Below are positions 63,785 to 64,000 of a DNA stretch of 64,000 bases, one piece after another. Positions within the stretch are counted from its first letter, which is position 1. Every line of letters begins with the position of its first letter. Both the position numbers and the translations under genes were made by a program. Source of the DNA: Desulfopila_A sp964446655 (GTDB taxonomy: Bacteria; Desulfobacterota; Desulfobulbia; Desulfobulbales; Desulfocapsaceae); contig CAYUPL010000006.1 in assembly GCA_964446655.1 (NCBI GenBank), forward strand, positions 37,026 to 101,025, in the 5' to 3' direction. A model generated the notes under the pieces. That model did no database searches, was not told the DNA's origin, and worked only from the letters and a program-made list of their open reading frames with translations.

Positions 63785-64000
63785 ATGTATAGTATTTATG
63801 AAAATGTATATAATGAAACAGCCTACCTTGAAGAGCAAAGCCATAAATATAGTTTCTATTTTTCTATATCTCGCAGTGTTTTGCAGCTCAGTTCGATATG
63901 TGCGATTGAGTTGTGTTGGGAGTATGGTGGAGAAAGGGATCAAGAGGTAGTAAGTAAATTGTCTGAGCGTATGATCCAACCATCAGATGGTGATTTTTTT
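63785..64000 (+). CDS. Start of an unidentified gene (runs off the window)
   Basis: Frame open from ATG 63785 to the window end, at least 72 codons, starting MYSIYENVYNETAYLEEQS and continuing RSVLQLSSICAIELCWEYGG and QPSDGDF. Helical, no signal peptide. No good Shine-Dalgarno. The PSDGDF-type segment resembles helical N-terminal domains of large signalling or defence ATPases, but this is too weak to name. Low-GC island sequence. Confidence 0.5.
   Translation, partial: MYSIYENVYNETAYLEEQSHKYSFYFSISRSVLQLSSICAIELCWEYGGERDQEVVSKLSERMIQPSDGDFF

Noticed and set aside
63731..63979. 82-residue minus-strand frame
   Set aside because: Low-complexity AT-rich reading opposite the plus-strand gene start at 63785.
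1..64000. CRISPR arrays, rRNA genes, replication origin
   Set aside because: No regularly spaced repeats, rRNA stretches or DnaA-box clusters were seen.

Overview
The window is bacterial chromosome, most likely from a sulfate-reducing or sulfur-metabolising Desulfobacterota (old Deltaproteobacteria), perhaps Desulfobulbales. This is inferred from an Rnf complex in the order CDGEAB, many multi-domain sensors, a full type II secretion locus ending in gspC-gspD-gspE, a CFI-box C-terminal protein, and a gene that reads correctly only if an internal UGA is selenocysteine. Genes are dense on both strands and most of the window looks like ordinary core genome. The last 4 kb is an AT-rich integrated island.

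Layout. 1-5024: Rnf ion-translocating ferredoxin:NAD oxidoreductase (rnfC partial, D, G, E, A, B); RnfA carries an unusual exported N-terminal domain. 5038-8602 (-): a periplasmic binding protein overlapping a hybrid histidine kinase. 9035-14771 (-): a DMT permease, a DsbA/FrnE-type thiol oxidoreductase with a U-P-W-C active site, a ModF/PhrA-like double ABC ATPase broken by an in-frame TAA, a core MetE-like methyltransferase and an MFS permease. 15127-17295: a chemotaxis receptor with a cytoplasmic Cys cluster. 17615-25377: two polar amino-acid ABC loci, one (+) with binding protein, permease and ATPase, the other (-) with two permeases and a binding protein but no ATPase, followed by an MFS and a glycerophosphodiesterase gene. 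25535-31125: acyl-CoA/ACP ligase, SLC13-type carrier with four RCK_C domains, RmuC.

31370-48015 is the type II secretion system: gspB and gspA leftwards; gspF, a delta-60-repeat/CFI-box protein, then gspG-H-I-J-K-L-M-N-C-D-E rightwards. The cargo-like protein inside the operon and the TPR tail on the secretin are its notable points. 48006-57425 holds an MFS pseudogene, a thioesterase, a YhhQ queuosine-precursor transporter, a glutathione-synthetase-like ATP-grasp gene with an ABC-2 exporter and a glutaredoxin, a GNAT-nitrilase fusion, an AI-2E permease and a branched-chain aminotransferase. 57647-59657 is groES-groEL.

59872-59948 is tRNA-Met(CAU). Directly downstream lie a P4-type integrase with operator or arm-site repeats, two co-transcribed island proteins that share a C-terminal domain, a decayed IS1595-family transposase, and the start of an unidentified gene running off the window. 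The strongest unexpected observation is the selenocysteine-containing FrnE/DsbA-like protein at 10143-10760, whose first 24 codons a standard gene caller would drop.
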